A stretch of DNA of 64,000 nucleotides from JBDGYW01 sp964580055 (GTDB lineage: Bacteria > Gemmatimonadota > Gemmatimonadetes > Gemmatimonadales > GWC2-71-9), in contig CAZOJI010000006.1 in assembly GCA_964580055.1 (NCBI GenBank), positions 74,014 to 138,013 on the forward strand, in the 5' to 3' direction. Every line of letters starts with the position of its first letter. Positions within the stretch are counted from its first letter, which is position 1. Of the stretch, positions 9,040-17,817 are shown in pieces. The translations under genes were made by a program, and so were the position numbers. The notes beneath the pieces were generated by a model. That model was not told the origin of the DNA. It saw only the letters and a list, made by a program, of their open reading frames with translations, and made no database searches.

Positions 9040-10187
9040 CGAGCGAGACAGCAAAGAAGGGACAGCAGGCGACGTCGCTTCGCTACAAGCTCATCGAGCT
9101 CGCCTCCGAGATGGAAGACGTGATCTCGCTCGGGCGCGGCGATCCGGACCTGGGCACTCCTCGAGAAATATGGCGCGGCGCACTCCAAAGGATGGAAGAG
9201 GCCGCGGTGTCTTGTCCGGTACGAGGGCTGCCGGAGCTGCGCGCAGCAGTGGCACGTCGATACGAGAAGGAGAAGGGTCTTTTCTTCGACCCGGAGAGCG
9301 AAATACTGATCACCAACGGCGGGCAGGAAGGCCTGTTCCTCTCCATGCTGGCGCTCGTCGACCCCGGTGACAAGGTCGCGATGCCGGACCCTCGGTATTC
9401 ATCATACGATCAGGCGATCGGCGCCGCGGGCGGCGATCTGCTCGAGATTCCCACGGGCCTGGACAATGATTTCGTGCCCACTCCGGGTGACGTCCGCACC
9501 CACGGCGAAACTGCGAAGGTCCTCGTATTGATCAACCCCAGCAATCCCACCGGTGCCCTGGCGGACGCAGCCGCCATACGAGCTATAGCGCAAGAAGTCA
9601 GGGATACGGACACGATCGTAATATCTGACGAGATCTACGAGAGCATAGTCTACGAAAACAAGCAGTTCCTGTCCCTCGCCGCCTGCGACGGCATGCGTGA
9701 CCGCACCGTGACTCTGTCGGGGTTTTCGAAGACATACGCAATGACCGGTTTTCGCGTGGGCTATCTGCTGGGCGACGCTGCGTTCATCGACGCGGTCGAG
9801 GTCTTCAAAGCGAGCATCGCGGGCCCATGCCCTCTGTTCTCACAGTACGCGGCACTCGCTGCACTGGAGCAGGCGAGGGACACCAGACCGGAGTTCCTGG
9901 CGATCTACTCCGCCAGGCGCGCCAAGATGATGGCAGGCCTCGATGCCCTCGGGATCCCGTACTGCCACCCGGGAGGTGGCCTCTTCATGTGGGCGGACGT
10001 ATCGCGGTTTGGATTGGAGGGAGAGCGGTTCTGTTACCGGCTCCTGAAGAACACCGGAGTGCTGATGTTTCCTGGGCGCTCGTTTGGCGAGAAGTGGAAC
10101 AATTGGGTACGGATCTCGCTCCTGACTCCTGAGGAGCGCATAGCCGAAGCACTCGACCGCGCGGCGGGCTTCGTGGAATCGCTGTGA
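9036..10187 (+). CDS. Pyridoxal-phosphate aminotransferase, class I/II
   Basis: 383 residues from ATG 9036, chosen because GGAGGTG sits just upstream and the ATG overlaps the preceding stop. Transfers an amino group between an amino acid and a 2-oxo acid. All hallmarks are present: VRGLPELRAAV, TNGGQEGLFLSML, INPSNPTGA, ISDEIYES, the PLP-binding lysine (about Lys232) in SGFSKTYAMTG, and RVGYLLG. Fifth gene of the operon; it may deaminate the amino acid released by the downstream hydantoinase, or feed the upstream dehydrogenase with a keto acid (inference). Confidence 0.92.
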   Translation: MTSETAKKGQQATSLRYKLIELASEMEDVISLGRGDPDLGTPREIWRGALQRMEEAAVSCPVRGLPELRAAVARRYEKEKGLFFDPESEILITNGGQEGLFLSMLALVDPGDKVAMPDPRYSSYDQAIGAAGGDLLEIPTGLDNDFVPTPGDVRTHGETAKVLVLINPSNPTGALADAAAIRAIAQEVRDTDTIVISDEIYESIVYENKQFLSLAACDGMRDRTVTLSGFSKTYAMTGFRVGYLLGDAAFIDAVEVFKASIAGPCPLFSQYAALAALEQARDTRPEFLAIYSARRAKMMAGLDALGIPYCHPGGGLFMWADVSRFGLEGERFCYRLLKNTGVLMFPGRSFGEKWNNWVRISLLTPEERIAEALDRAAGFVESL

Positions 10188-10259
10188 AGGAGATTCGAAA
10201 TGCCGGCCGCCGGGTGGTAGAATCATTGAAAGGGATATGAATTGGTTCTGGAGGTAACA

Positions 10260-11660
10260 ATGCCGTCGGAAACACTCTTGACCGGTGGCACTCTCGTCAC
10301 CGCAGTAGACTCGCGGACCGGCGACTTGCTGATTCGCGACGGCAAGATCGCGGAAGTCGGTACCGGACTGACTTCCTCCGGTCGCACGCTCGATGTTTCC
10401 GGCCATCTGGTGCTGCCTGGCGGTATCGACACACACGTGCACCATTCTCACCCCATCAAGCACCTGGATATCGAGACGGCGGACGACTTTCACACGGGTA
10501 CGGTCGCGGCCGCATGCGGGGGCGTCACCGCGATCATCGATTTCGCGCTGCAGCAGAAGGGGGACACGCTTGTAGAGACGCGTGACCGCCGTTTACCGGC
10601 CGTCGAGGACAAGGCGGTGATCGACTACGGTCTCCACATAATCGTCACCGATGTGCGGGATGAGAGCCTTGCGGAGATCCCGCAACTGGTCGAGGAAGGA
10701 TTTCCTTCCTTCAAAATGATGATGACCTACGCGGGCAAGAAAGTGGACGATGCCGGGCTCTTGCGGGTATTCGAAGTCGTTGCTCGCAGCGGCGGAATCT
10801 GCTACCTGCACTGCGAGAACGACGCGGCAATCACGCATCTGATCAAGGCTCACACTAGCCGGGGTGAGACGGGTCCGTACTATCATGCGCAGAGCCGTCC
10901 CCCGCAGGCCGAGGCTGAGGCCACTCACAGGGCCATATGCCTCGCTGAACTCGCCGGCGCTCCGATCTGCATCGCACACGTGACGAATGCCGGTGCTGTA
11001 TCCCACATCCGTGCCGCACGCGAGCGAGACCTGCCCGTGGTGGCGGAAACCTGCCCGCACTATCTCACCCTCACCGACCGGGTCTACGACCCGTCGTCCG
11101 GCTTCGAGGCAGCCAAGTACGTGTGCAGTCCGCCCATGCGCGAAGACAAACACCGCGACGCTCTCTGGACCGCTCTCCAGGAAGGTGCTCTCCAACAGGT
11201 CGCGTCCGACCATGCTCCGTTCAGGTACTCCGACCAGAAGACGTTGGGGCGCGACGACTTCACCAGGATTCCCAACGGGCTTCCGGGAATCGAGACCCGG
11301 GTGCCACTGGTATTCACAAACGGTGTGAAGACCGGTTTACTCAGTATCAATCGCTTTGTGGAGTTGGTCTCCACCAACCCCGCTAAGATCTTCGGCCTAT
11401 ACCCTACCAAGGGATCACTCGAAGTCGGCGCTGACGCCGACCTGATTGTGATCGATCCCGATCGGGAAGTGGAGATAGACCACGCCGTGCTGCATTCGGC
11501 CATGGATTACAGTCCCTATGAGGGGATGACTGTGTCAGGGTTTCCCACTTGGACGATATCGCGGGGCGAGATCATTGTGGACCGGTGGCAGCCGCTCGCC
11601 GAGCGTGGGCGCGGACTGTTGGTCAAACGGACGCCGATCAATCGTGACGACCTTCCTTGA
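10260..11660 (+). CDS. Hydantoinase/dihydropyrimidinase/allantoinase-type cyclic amidohydrolase
   Basis: 466 residues from ATG 10260, with TGGAGGT 6 bases before it. A cytosolic metal enzyme that opens cyclic amide rings such as hydantoins, dihydropyrimidines or allantoin. Visible ligands: GGIDTHVHHSHP, FKMMMTY with the lysine that is carbamylated in this family, CYLHCEN, CIAHVTNAG and ASDHAPF. The C-terminal DADLIVIDPDREV beta-sandwich completes the TIM-barrel family layout. It is the last gene of the plus-strand operon and ends 5 bases from the convergent aspartoacylase-like gene. Which ring it opens cannot be decided from sequence. Confidence 0.9.
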   Translation: MPSETLLTGGTLVTAVDSRTGDLLIRDGKIAEVGTGLTSSGRTLDVSGHLVLPGGIDTHVHHSHPIKHLDIETADDFHTGTVAAACGGVTAIIDFALQQKGDTLVETRDRRLPAVEDKAVIDYGLHIIVTDVRDESLAEIPQLVEEGFPSFKMMMTYAGKKVDDAGLLRVFEVVARSGGICYLHCENDAAITHLIKAHTSRGETGPYYHAQSRPPQAEAEATHRAICLAELAGAPICIAHVTNAGAVSHIRAARERDLPVVAETCPHYLTLTDRVYDPSSGFEAAKYVCSPPMREDKHRDALWTALQEGALQQVASDHAPFRYSDQKTLGRDDFTRIPNGLPGIETRVPLVFTNGVKTGLLSINRFVELVSTNPAKIFGLYPTKGSLEVGADADLIVIDPDREVEIDHAVLHSAMDYSPYEGMTVSGFPTWTISRGEIIVDRWQPLAERGRGLLVKRTPINRDDLP

Positions 11661-11665
11661 TACGG

Positions 11666-12667
11666 CTATCCCGATATCAGGTCGTCACGCGTCTCGTCGA
11701 TGATCCCGAAGAAGCAGCACCAGTCACCCTCGAGTACCGAGGGCCTGGAACGGAGACCGAATACGACACCGTCTCCCGGCGCACAGACCTCGGCGAGCAT
11801 ATCGCCGTACAGCGAATAGACCTGGCCCAGCACCGTGTCCTTGGCTACGGGCTTCTCGAACTCGAGATCCGGATTGCCGACCCACAATCCAGACGCCGGC
11901 GCGAGCAGTGGCTGCTGGTGCCCCATGCGCCACCCGTTCGCGTACGACGGTTCACCCTCTATGATCCCGTAGTGACGCATCACGTTCATATAGCTCTCGG
12001 ACAAGTCCTCGGCGATATCATGGAACTCCCGCGTGAGGGATCTGCAGTTGCCGCCCAGCTCGACCGTGATGCCGGCCTTGCCCAGTTCGGCGATCTTTGA
12101 CGCAGGGTTGTTGCCGCCGACACCGCTCCTGAAAACCAGATCCCACTGCGGTCCCATCGCAGCCGCCAATTCCAGCGACTGCGGGTTGTCGGATGCGAAG
12201 ATCATGTGCGCCAGGTAGGAATGCTCTCCACCCGAGTGAATCGCGATCTGGAGGTCGCACTTGTTCTTCATGACCTCCCAGTGTGCGTGCGCCACCCGTT
12301 CCGTCAGGTAACCGTCCGGTCTGCCCGGATAGATACGGTTCATGTCATACGAGAAGGTGTCGAGCGGATTGCCGCGCTGACCGGCCTGGAATCCGTGCAC
12401 GTTCATGGCCGGTACGAACACGACGGTTCCGGCCATGTTTTCAGGATCCAGTTTGGACATCGTCCTATGGATAGAGAACGGGCCTTCGGGTTCGTCGCCG
12501 TGGATTGCGCCATTCAACCACAAAACGGGGCCGTCATCGACACCGCGGTACACCAGCACCGGAATGGCGCCGACGCATCCGCACAGGTCGATTCCGGTCT
12601 CAATGCTGCCACGTGTGACAGTCCCCGGTTTGGACGCGACGTTTCCTATCTGCAGGGATTCCGGCAT
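11666..12667 (-). CDS. Succinylglutamate desuccinylase/aspartoacylase-family hydrolase
   Basis: 333 residues from ATG 12667, placed 4 bases after the stop of the dehydrogenase gene, so coupled translation is likely. A zinc hydrolase of the AstE/AspA group (M14-related): GAIHGDEPEGP gives the His-x-x-Glu ligands, DMNRIYPG the Asn-Arg substrate block, and IAIHSGGEHSY a further His. The C-terminal domain (GWRMGHQQPLLAPASGLW) is a beta-barrel seen in the deacylase family. It removes an acyl group from an N-acyl amino acid or a related amide. Last gene of a three-gene operon that converges on the hydantoinase. Confidence 0.85.
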   Translation of the reverse strand: MPESLQIGNVASKPGTVTRGSIETGIDLCGCVGAIPVLVYRGVDDGPVLWLNGAIHGDEPEGPFSIHRTMSKLDPENMAGTVVFVPAMNVHGFQAGQRGNPLDTFSYDMNRIYPGRPDGYLTERVAHAHWEVMKNKCDLQIAIHSGGEHSYLAHMIFASDNPQSLELAAAMGPQWDLVFRSGVGGNNPASKIAELGKAGITVELGGNCRSLTREFHDIAEDLSESYMNVMRHYGIIEGEPSYANGWRMGHQQPLLAPASGLWVGNPDLEFEKPVAKDTVLGQVYSLYGDMLAEVCAPGDGVVFGLRSRPSVLEGDWCCFFGIIDETRDDLISG

Positions 12668-12671
12668 TTGT

Positions 12672-13784
12672 CTAAGAGAGCTCCTCTTCGAGTTGGAAAG
12701 AAACGCCCAATTCCCGGGCGAGTGCACGGAGACCTTCCACGGTCTCCACGTCGATGGGGATTCCTTCAATGCGCCGCCGCCGCTCGCGACTAAACTCTGC
12801 TTCGCCAGGCAGGAGAACCGGGTGGTCCGGATCGATCGGGGGCGCGCCTTTCACTTCGTCCAACAGCCGTTCGAGGCGCGCCTCGAACTCGGCGAGAGGC
12901 AGGAAGGCCGAGGGGTCCACCGCGATGAGAACGTGGCCCACGTCGTAGTTGCGATCGTCCTGAAACACCGATCCTCCAAACAATGCGCCTGTCATCACGC
13001 CCGCCAGCACGTCTGTGGCGAGACTCAGGCCGTATCCCTTGTAGTCGCCGATTGGAAGCAACGGGCCATCCATCGCGTCGGATGGATTCGTGGTTCGTTG
13101 ACCCTGGGGAGTCAGAGCCCAGTGTTCCGGCATCGGAAGACCGGAACGCTCCAGCCAGCGCATCATACCCTTCCCCGACTGAGTCAGAGCCATGTCCAGA
13201 ACGATCGGGTCGCGCCCCCCTCCCCGTGGAACTGCAATTCCCCAGGGGTTCGTGCCGAGCACTGGTTTGGCAGATCCCCACGGCGCCATTTCGGCGCCGG
13301 CATTGGTCATTGCGATGCCGATGAGGCCGTTCTGCGCCGCCCGATGGGCATGATAACCGGCAATGCCGAAGTGGTTACTGTGCCTGACACCGACACTTGC
13401 GATTCCGCTGCCGCGTGCTTTCTCGATAGCGCGGTTCATCGCATGATATGCCGCCACGTAACCGAGGCCCTTTGCGGCGTCGAGAAGAGCCGATGAGGAA
13501 CGTTCCTCGACCCATACCATCTTAGTCCGTGGTACGATCCCCCCGTTCTTCACTCGACGCGTATAGCGGAACAACTTCTCCAGTCCCTGGTGTTGACCGG
13601 GGTGCCACCACAGGCACGCGGTCACCAGGCCGTCGGCGTTTATCCTGGCCTCCTCGTCCGTGGCTCCCAGCGCGCGCAGCACGTTCTCCGTGAATCCCCG
13701 TACCGCCGCTTCCGGGAACCGAACAGTCTTCACGCTCTCGTCTAATGCGTACGGGATGGGAACTCCTCCTCCGGAAAGCTCCAA
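12672..13784 (-). CDS. Malate/L-lactate/ureidoglycolate-type dehydrogenase (Ldh_2 family)
   Basis: Up to 370 residues. An NAD(P)-dependent 2-hydroxyacid dehydrogenase of the non-Rossmann PF02615 family, which includes ureidoglycolate and sulfolactate dehydrogenases. Seen: SVGVRHSNHFGIAGYHA with the catalytic His, GTNPWGIAVP, and DYKGYGLSLATDVLAG. The start is uncertain: the ATG at 13784 overlaps the VOC gene by 43 bases, while a GTG at 13733 lies 8 bases after its stop and would give 353 residues beginning at the family's conserved core. A ureidoglycolate role would fit the hydantoinase next door, but this is only inference. Confidence 0.86.
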   Translation of the reverse strand: MELSGGGVPIPYALDESVKTVRFPEAAVRGFTENVLRALGATDEEARINADGLVTACLWWHPGQHQGLEKLFRYTRRVKNGGIVPRTKMVWVEERSSSALLDAAKGLGYVAAYHAMNRAIEKARGSGIASVGVRHSNHFGIAGYHAHRAAQNGLIGIAMTNAGAEMAPWGSAKPVLGTNPWGIAVPRGGGRDPIVLDMALTQSGKGMMRWLERSGLPMPEHWALTPQGQRTTNPSDAMDGPLLPIGDYKGYGLSLATDVLAGVMTGALFGGSVFQDDRNYDVGHVLIAVDPSAFLPLAEFEARLERLLDEVKGAPPIDPDHPVLLPGEAEFSRERRRRIEGIPIDVETVEGLRALARELGVSFQLEEELS

Positions 13785-14656
13785 CTATGTGAGTGTGGTT
13801 GTATCAACTCCACGGTCATACCGGGAAGCTGATCGGGATATACGAACGACTCGAACCCGTCGGCGGCGTTGAGAATCTCGTTGCGGAACACCGGAATGTC
13901 GTGTTCCCTGAGGTAAGAGACATCGGCCTCGATGTTGGACGTTTGCAGCGCTATGTGATCGAGACCTTCGCCTCTGCTCTTCAAGAAACGGTTCACGCGC
14001 GATTCCGGATTCCAGTTCTGAACCAGGTGCAGCCACGTGTGATTGGGAAACAGGATGCGAGCGTCGTACTGTTTGCCCTGACCCTGATCGTCCCTGAAGT
14101 CGCGGGCCTCGAGGCCGAGCACTTCCTGAAATCGCCGACAGGCGGCCTGTAGGTCTCGGACCACCAAACCCAGATGATGCAGTCTAATGAGGTTCATGAC
14201 CGAGCTGATCGGTGCACCTGCCGCATCCTCGGGGTAGACCCAACTCCGGTCGTGCGACTGAATGAACTCGATTGTCAACCCGGGCAGTTGGTCGGGAAGC
14301 ACGAATGCTTCGTATCCGTCGGGCCTGTCGAAAACCGTGTCCTCGAATACCGGAATCCCTTTTGCTCGCAGCCGAGCTACATCGCCCTCGATGTCGTCCG
14401 TCTCGACCGCGATGTGTTCGAGACCTTCACCGCGTTCCTCCAGAAACCGGTACACGCGGGAATCCGCCTTCCAGTTCTGGACCAGGTGAAGCCAGCATTC
14501 GTTGCCGAGCAGGAGGCGGGCGTCGTACTGCTTCCCGCCGGCCTGATCGTCACGGAAGTCGCGAGCTTTCAAGCCGAAGATGCGCTCGAAGCGCTCGCTT
14601 GCCTCGGCAAGCTCTCTCACCACGATTCCGACATGCTGAATGCGGAGGATTGTCAT
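13742..14656 (-). CDS. Tandem VOC (glyoxalase-fold) metalloprotein
   Basis: 304 residues made of two clearly homologous ~150-residue halves. Each starts with a metal His (IQHVGIVVRE; LHHLGLVVRD), then GLxARDFRDDQ and GKQYDAR, LHLVQNW, a second His (GEGLEHIAVE; GEGLDHIALQ) and a terminal Glu (LTIEFIQ; MTVELIQ). VOC proteins of this type include epimerases, glyoxalases and hydroxyphenylpyruvate-dioxygenase-like enzymes. Both halves keep the ligands, so two metal sites are expected. First gene of the minus-strand operon. No specific reaction can be assigned. Confidence 0.85.
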   Translation of the reverse strand: MTILRIQHVGIVVRELAEASERFERIFGLKARDFRDDQAGGKQYDARLLLGNECWLHLVQNWKADSRVYRFLEERGEGLEHIAVETDDIEGDVARLRAKGIPVFEDTVFDRPDGYEAFVLPDQLPGLTIEFIQSHDRSWVYPEDAAGAPISSVMNLIRLHHLGLVVRDLQAACRRFQEVLGLEARDFRDDQGQGKQYDARILFPNHTWLHLVQNWNPESRVNRFLKSRGEGLDHIALQTSNIEADVSYLREHDIPVFRNEILNAADGFESFVYPDQLPGMTVELIQPHSHSWSFPEEEFPSRTH

Positions 14657-14707
14657 ATTGCCAGTCGGTTTGAGTCAGAGTGTTTTTCTTGCGTTCTCCA
14701 CGGGTCT

Positions 14708-17359
14708 TCAACGATACAACAGCGCGTTGAAGAACATCTCGAGCGTAGAGCGCGCCTGCGCCCGATTGTGGAAGTTGAATCCGAACAGCACTATTCGGCC
14801 GTCTCCGTAGGCGACTTCAAGAGCTGCAGCCTTCTCTCGTATCAGCTCGTCGCCGATCATCCAACCGCTCATAAGCAGCGACTCGTCTGGATAGGACGCG
14901 ATGATCTCAACCGGTGTATCCTCCGCTGCGGTATCGTCCTCGGCCGCCTCCGCCGCGCTCTCACCGCCGGCATTCTCATTGGTATCGTCCTCTTCACCGA
15001 GCACAAACACTCGCCCGCGCGAGAAGAATATCATGCCTCGATCGTCCATACCGTAGGCCAGGGGATGATCCGTTCGGAACTCCGCTTTGAGCAGTGCCCC
15101 CGGGCAGTTGAAGCTGTCTGATGGAACTGCTTCCAGCACATTGCGGATCGGCAGATCGAAGTACTCGATCGGTAGATCGCTCGACGCGTTATTGGTGATG
15201 AGCGTACCGCCACCCTCCACGAATTCTTTCAGTTCGCGCACGCCCTCGTCGCCAATGCCGCCGACATAGTCGGGCGGCACAGTGCCTTTGCGATGGCCTT
15301 CTATGATCTGCGATACACGCTGATCGGCGAAGACGAGGACGTCAAATCGCTCGTTGAGTCGACCCGCCTTGATTTCGGCGTTTGTGAGAGACTCGTATGA
15401 GATCCCATACTTGTCGAAGATGTACGTGATCCAACCAGCGTCCATGCTCGCCACCCATGCCTGGTGTAGGCCGATGCGGGGCAATCGCAGAGCTGTAGTA
15501 GAGACGCGTGGACTGCCTGCCCTCAACTGCGCTCCCGTGTTCTCTACGATCTCACGCAGCCGAGTACCCGATATCCTCCCTGTCTGCGCGACGTAAGCGC
15601 CTGCCGCGTAGCGGCGACCGTCCATGGTGAACGGCGCATCTGTCCAACGGACCGCGGCCCCGCTCTGTAGGAGCTGAAACACGGCTCGTGTGCTGTTGTT
15701 GTCAGCGTGATCGAGCACATAGGATGAACCGCCCCCCGAAATATTGCCGGGCATGTCGATCTCATCCACTTGAGTCAACGCGACGTCGAGCGGCGAAGTC
15801 ATCTCCCACGTCTCAACACCCATCTGCAGCGGAAGCGTCCACCCGACGCCGTCGTACGGGCGCAGCGGTCCCCCTTCCCAGTCCGCCGGGCTGACCAATC
15901 CCTGCCACAGGTGGGAGTACTTCCTTAGGTCGGGATACTCTTGTCTCTCGAAGATGTTCTTGAGAAAGAGGCCGAACGGCTGGCTCGTCGGGAGCACGTA
16001 GGTGCCCGCTGGATACTCTATGCCGTTGTGCTCGAACGACTCGCCGGCCGTGTAGACCTCGATGCCGTTGATCCTCATTCTCTGCAACAACAGGGCTGCG
16101 CCGCCTCCATTCGCCTGATCGGCCGGCACTATCCAACCGTATGGCGGCTCGCTGCCGAATCGCTCAACAACGTCGGAACCGGCCTTGTACTTGTCGTACA
16201 ACAATTCGTATTTGTACCGTGACGCGATCTCCAACACCGCCATGCACGCCGTCAGGTTGTAGGCGACCGCATCACCAAGCCGCCACCAGCCGCCCAGCCA
16301 GGGACTCGGATAGAAAGCTCCCGGTACGAGGTCTTGGTGGGCCTCCGGGAAATCACGTACGGTGTAATGCTGCGGAGTTGCATACCGGTATAGCTGGGTC
16401 TCGGTCAAAATCGGGACCACGTTGCGCCCCTCTACCACCTGAGTTGCGTACCCCGGGTACCAGGCATCGTAGCGGATACGCGATATCGCGCCGGGCTGGT
16501 CGTTCTCGTCGAACGCCTTGCCCATTGCCGTTCCGATCAGGTTCCTCCAGCGCACTATCAAGGGATGCACATTGGGGTTGGTGGGCTCGGCGTCCGGCGG
16601 AATCCAGATCCGCGCAGGGAACGGTCCGGTCTGATGCTGATTGTAGAGGATCTCCGGATACCATTCACGGGAGTGAGCCCGGTTCATGTTTTGAGTCTCC
16701 ACCAGGTTCGCCATGTAGGAATCGCGGTTGTTGTCGTGGCCCACGTACTTGTGGTACAACCACGGAATGGGGCTCACCTCGTAGGGCGTGCCTACATTGC
16801 TCATGTACCAGTCGGAGACAATCGTCATGCCGTCGGGATTGGCGAAGACCAGCAGGGTGATCACGCTGTCCCTGATCGTGGTGATCTGCCTGTCGGTGCC
16901 GGAAACCAGATCATATGCCAGTTGCGGAAGAAGCTGTGCCGGAGCCACCTCGGTCCCATGCAATCCCCCATCTATCCAAACGATCGTTCTGCCTTCAGCC
17001 GCGAGTTGCCGCGCGTCTTCATCACCAATTCCACGAGCCAGGCTGATATCTCTGTTGATCTCCTTGAATTGATCGACCCTGGCCAGGTTTGCCGCAGAAG
17101 AGATCACACCGTACTTCATCCTCCTGCCGGCAGACGTCTCCCCCATATCGAGGACCGTCATCCGGTCGGTTTGACCGGCGATCTGCTCGAAGTAACCAAT
17201 CGCCTGTTCGTACGTAAGGAGATGGAAATCGGCCCCGGGCTTGAAGCCGAAGAAATCCTCGGGTGGTGTGACTTGGGCCTCCAAACCGGGTAATAGTGGG
17301 TTGAGAGCAACAGAAAGCCACAAGAACACGGCGAGAATCACGAACTTGGGGAATTGCAT
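14708..17359 (-). CDS. Large secreted M14-family metallopeptidase
   Basis: 883 residues with an N-terminal signal segment (about 1-28, ending LEAQ). The zinc site reads DGGLHGTEVAP (His134, Glu137) and YNQHQTGPF (His242), as in carboxypeptidase-A-like M14 enzymes. The ~500-residue C-terminal extension contains GAAVRWTDAPFTMDGR and a glutamine-amidotransferase-like LITNNASSDLPIEY region, as seen in long M14 proteins. Near residue 815 an acidic low-complexity stretch (EEDDTNENAGGESAAEAAED) probably is a surface linker. Likely degrades external peptides. Divergent from the SusC/SusD pair across a 458-base gap. Confidence 0.88.
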   Translation of the reverse strand: MQFPKFVILAVFLWLSVALNPLLPGLEAQVTPPEDFFGFKPGADFHLLTYEQAIGYFEQIAGQTDRMTVLDMGETSAGRRMKYGVISSAANLARVDQFKEINRDISLARGIGDEDARQLAAEGRTIVWIDGGLHGTEVAPAQLLPQLAYDLVSGTDRQITTIRDSVITLLVFANPDGMTIVSDWYMSNVGTPYEVSPIPWLYHKYVGHDNNRDSYMANLVETQNMNRAHSREWYPEILYNQHQTGPFPARIWIPPDAEPTNPNVHPLIVRWRNLIGTAMGKAFDENDQPGAISRIRYDAWYPGYATQVVEGRNVVPILTETQLYRYATPQHYTVRDFPEAHQDLVPGAFYPSPWLGGWWRLGDAVAYNLTACMAVLEIASRYKYELLYDKYKAGSDVVERFGSEPPYGWIVPADQANGGGAALLLQRMRINGIEVYTAGESFEHNGIEYPAGTYVLPTSQPFGLFLKNIFERQEYPDLRKYSHLWQGLVSPADWEGGPLRPYDGVGWTLPLQMGVETWEMTSPLDVALTQVDEIDMPGNISGGGSSYVLDHADNNSTRAVFQLLQSGAAVRWTDAPFTMDGRRYAAGAYVAQTGRISGTRLREIVENTGAQLRAGSPRVSTTALRLPRIGLHQAWVASMDAGWITYIFDKYGISYESLTNAEIKAGRLNERFDVLVFADQRVSQIIEGHRKGTVPPDYVGGIGDEGVRELKEFVEGGGTLITNNASSDLPIEYFDLPIRNVLEAVPSDSFNCPGALLKAEFRTDHPLAYGMDDRGMIFFSRGRVFVLGEEDDTNENAGGESAAEAAEDDTAAEDTPVEIIASYPDESLLMSGWMIGDELIREKAAALEVAYGDGRIVLFGFNFHNRAQARSTLEMFFNALLYR

Positions 17360-17817
17360 GGCGTAACCTCCAATTTCGGACCTATGACGTATTGGGTAAC
17401 ACGAAGATAACAGCAGAGACGGTAGATTATCGCGCTCGGGTCCTCCGTCGGGTCCGCAGAGAGACCAATTGGACTCAGAATGCCCGCGATGTCAAGTGAG
17501 GGAAAGCTGCAGCTCGATTGGGGGAAAACACTAGCTTGAATACCTTGCGAAACGGAGAGATTTTCGGTCAATTGTTGATAGAATCGTTCTTACAGGCATG
17601 CTGCGCCGGCTGGCCACCCGAGTGAGATAGTCTGGTGGCTATGAACAAACGGGTGAGACGTCCGCCGCCTGAACCAACCGCAAACCCAGGTCTCGCCGAT
17701 GTTAACTGAGCTTGCCGCACACTGGGTCGTCATAGAACCACGCGGTTCAACCAACTACCTCCTGCTGATTACGTTGATCTGCACCAAACAACACACCAAT
17801 AAGTGAGGAAGGATATT
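17360..17817. other. 458-base divergent intergenic region between the M14 and SusC genes
   Basis: Holds the divergent control regions of the M14 peptidase (minus) and the SusC/SusD operon (plus). The SusC start has a strong AGGAAGGA ribosome site. I could not find a convincing sigma-70-type promoter pair or an operator repeat. A 23-codon frame at 17641-17709 has no recognisable product and is not called. Confidence 0.4.

Noticed and set aside
14174..15121. Long plus-strand frame opposite the VOC and M14 genes
   Set aside because: Antisense to motifs that are clearly real on the minus strand.
17641..17709. 23-codon frame in the M14/SusC intergenic region
   Set aside because: No ribosome site and basic/proline-rich composition; nothing supports translation.
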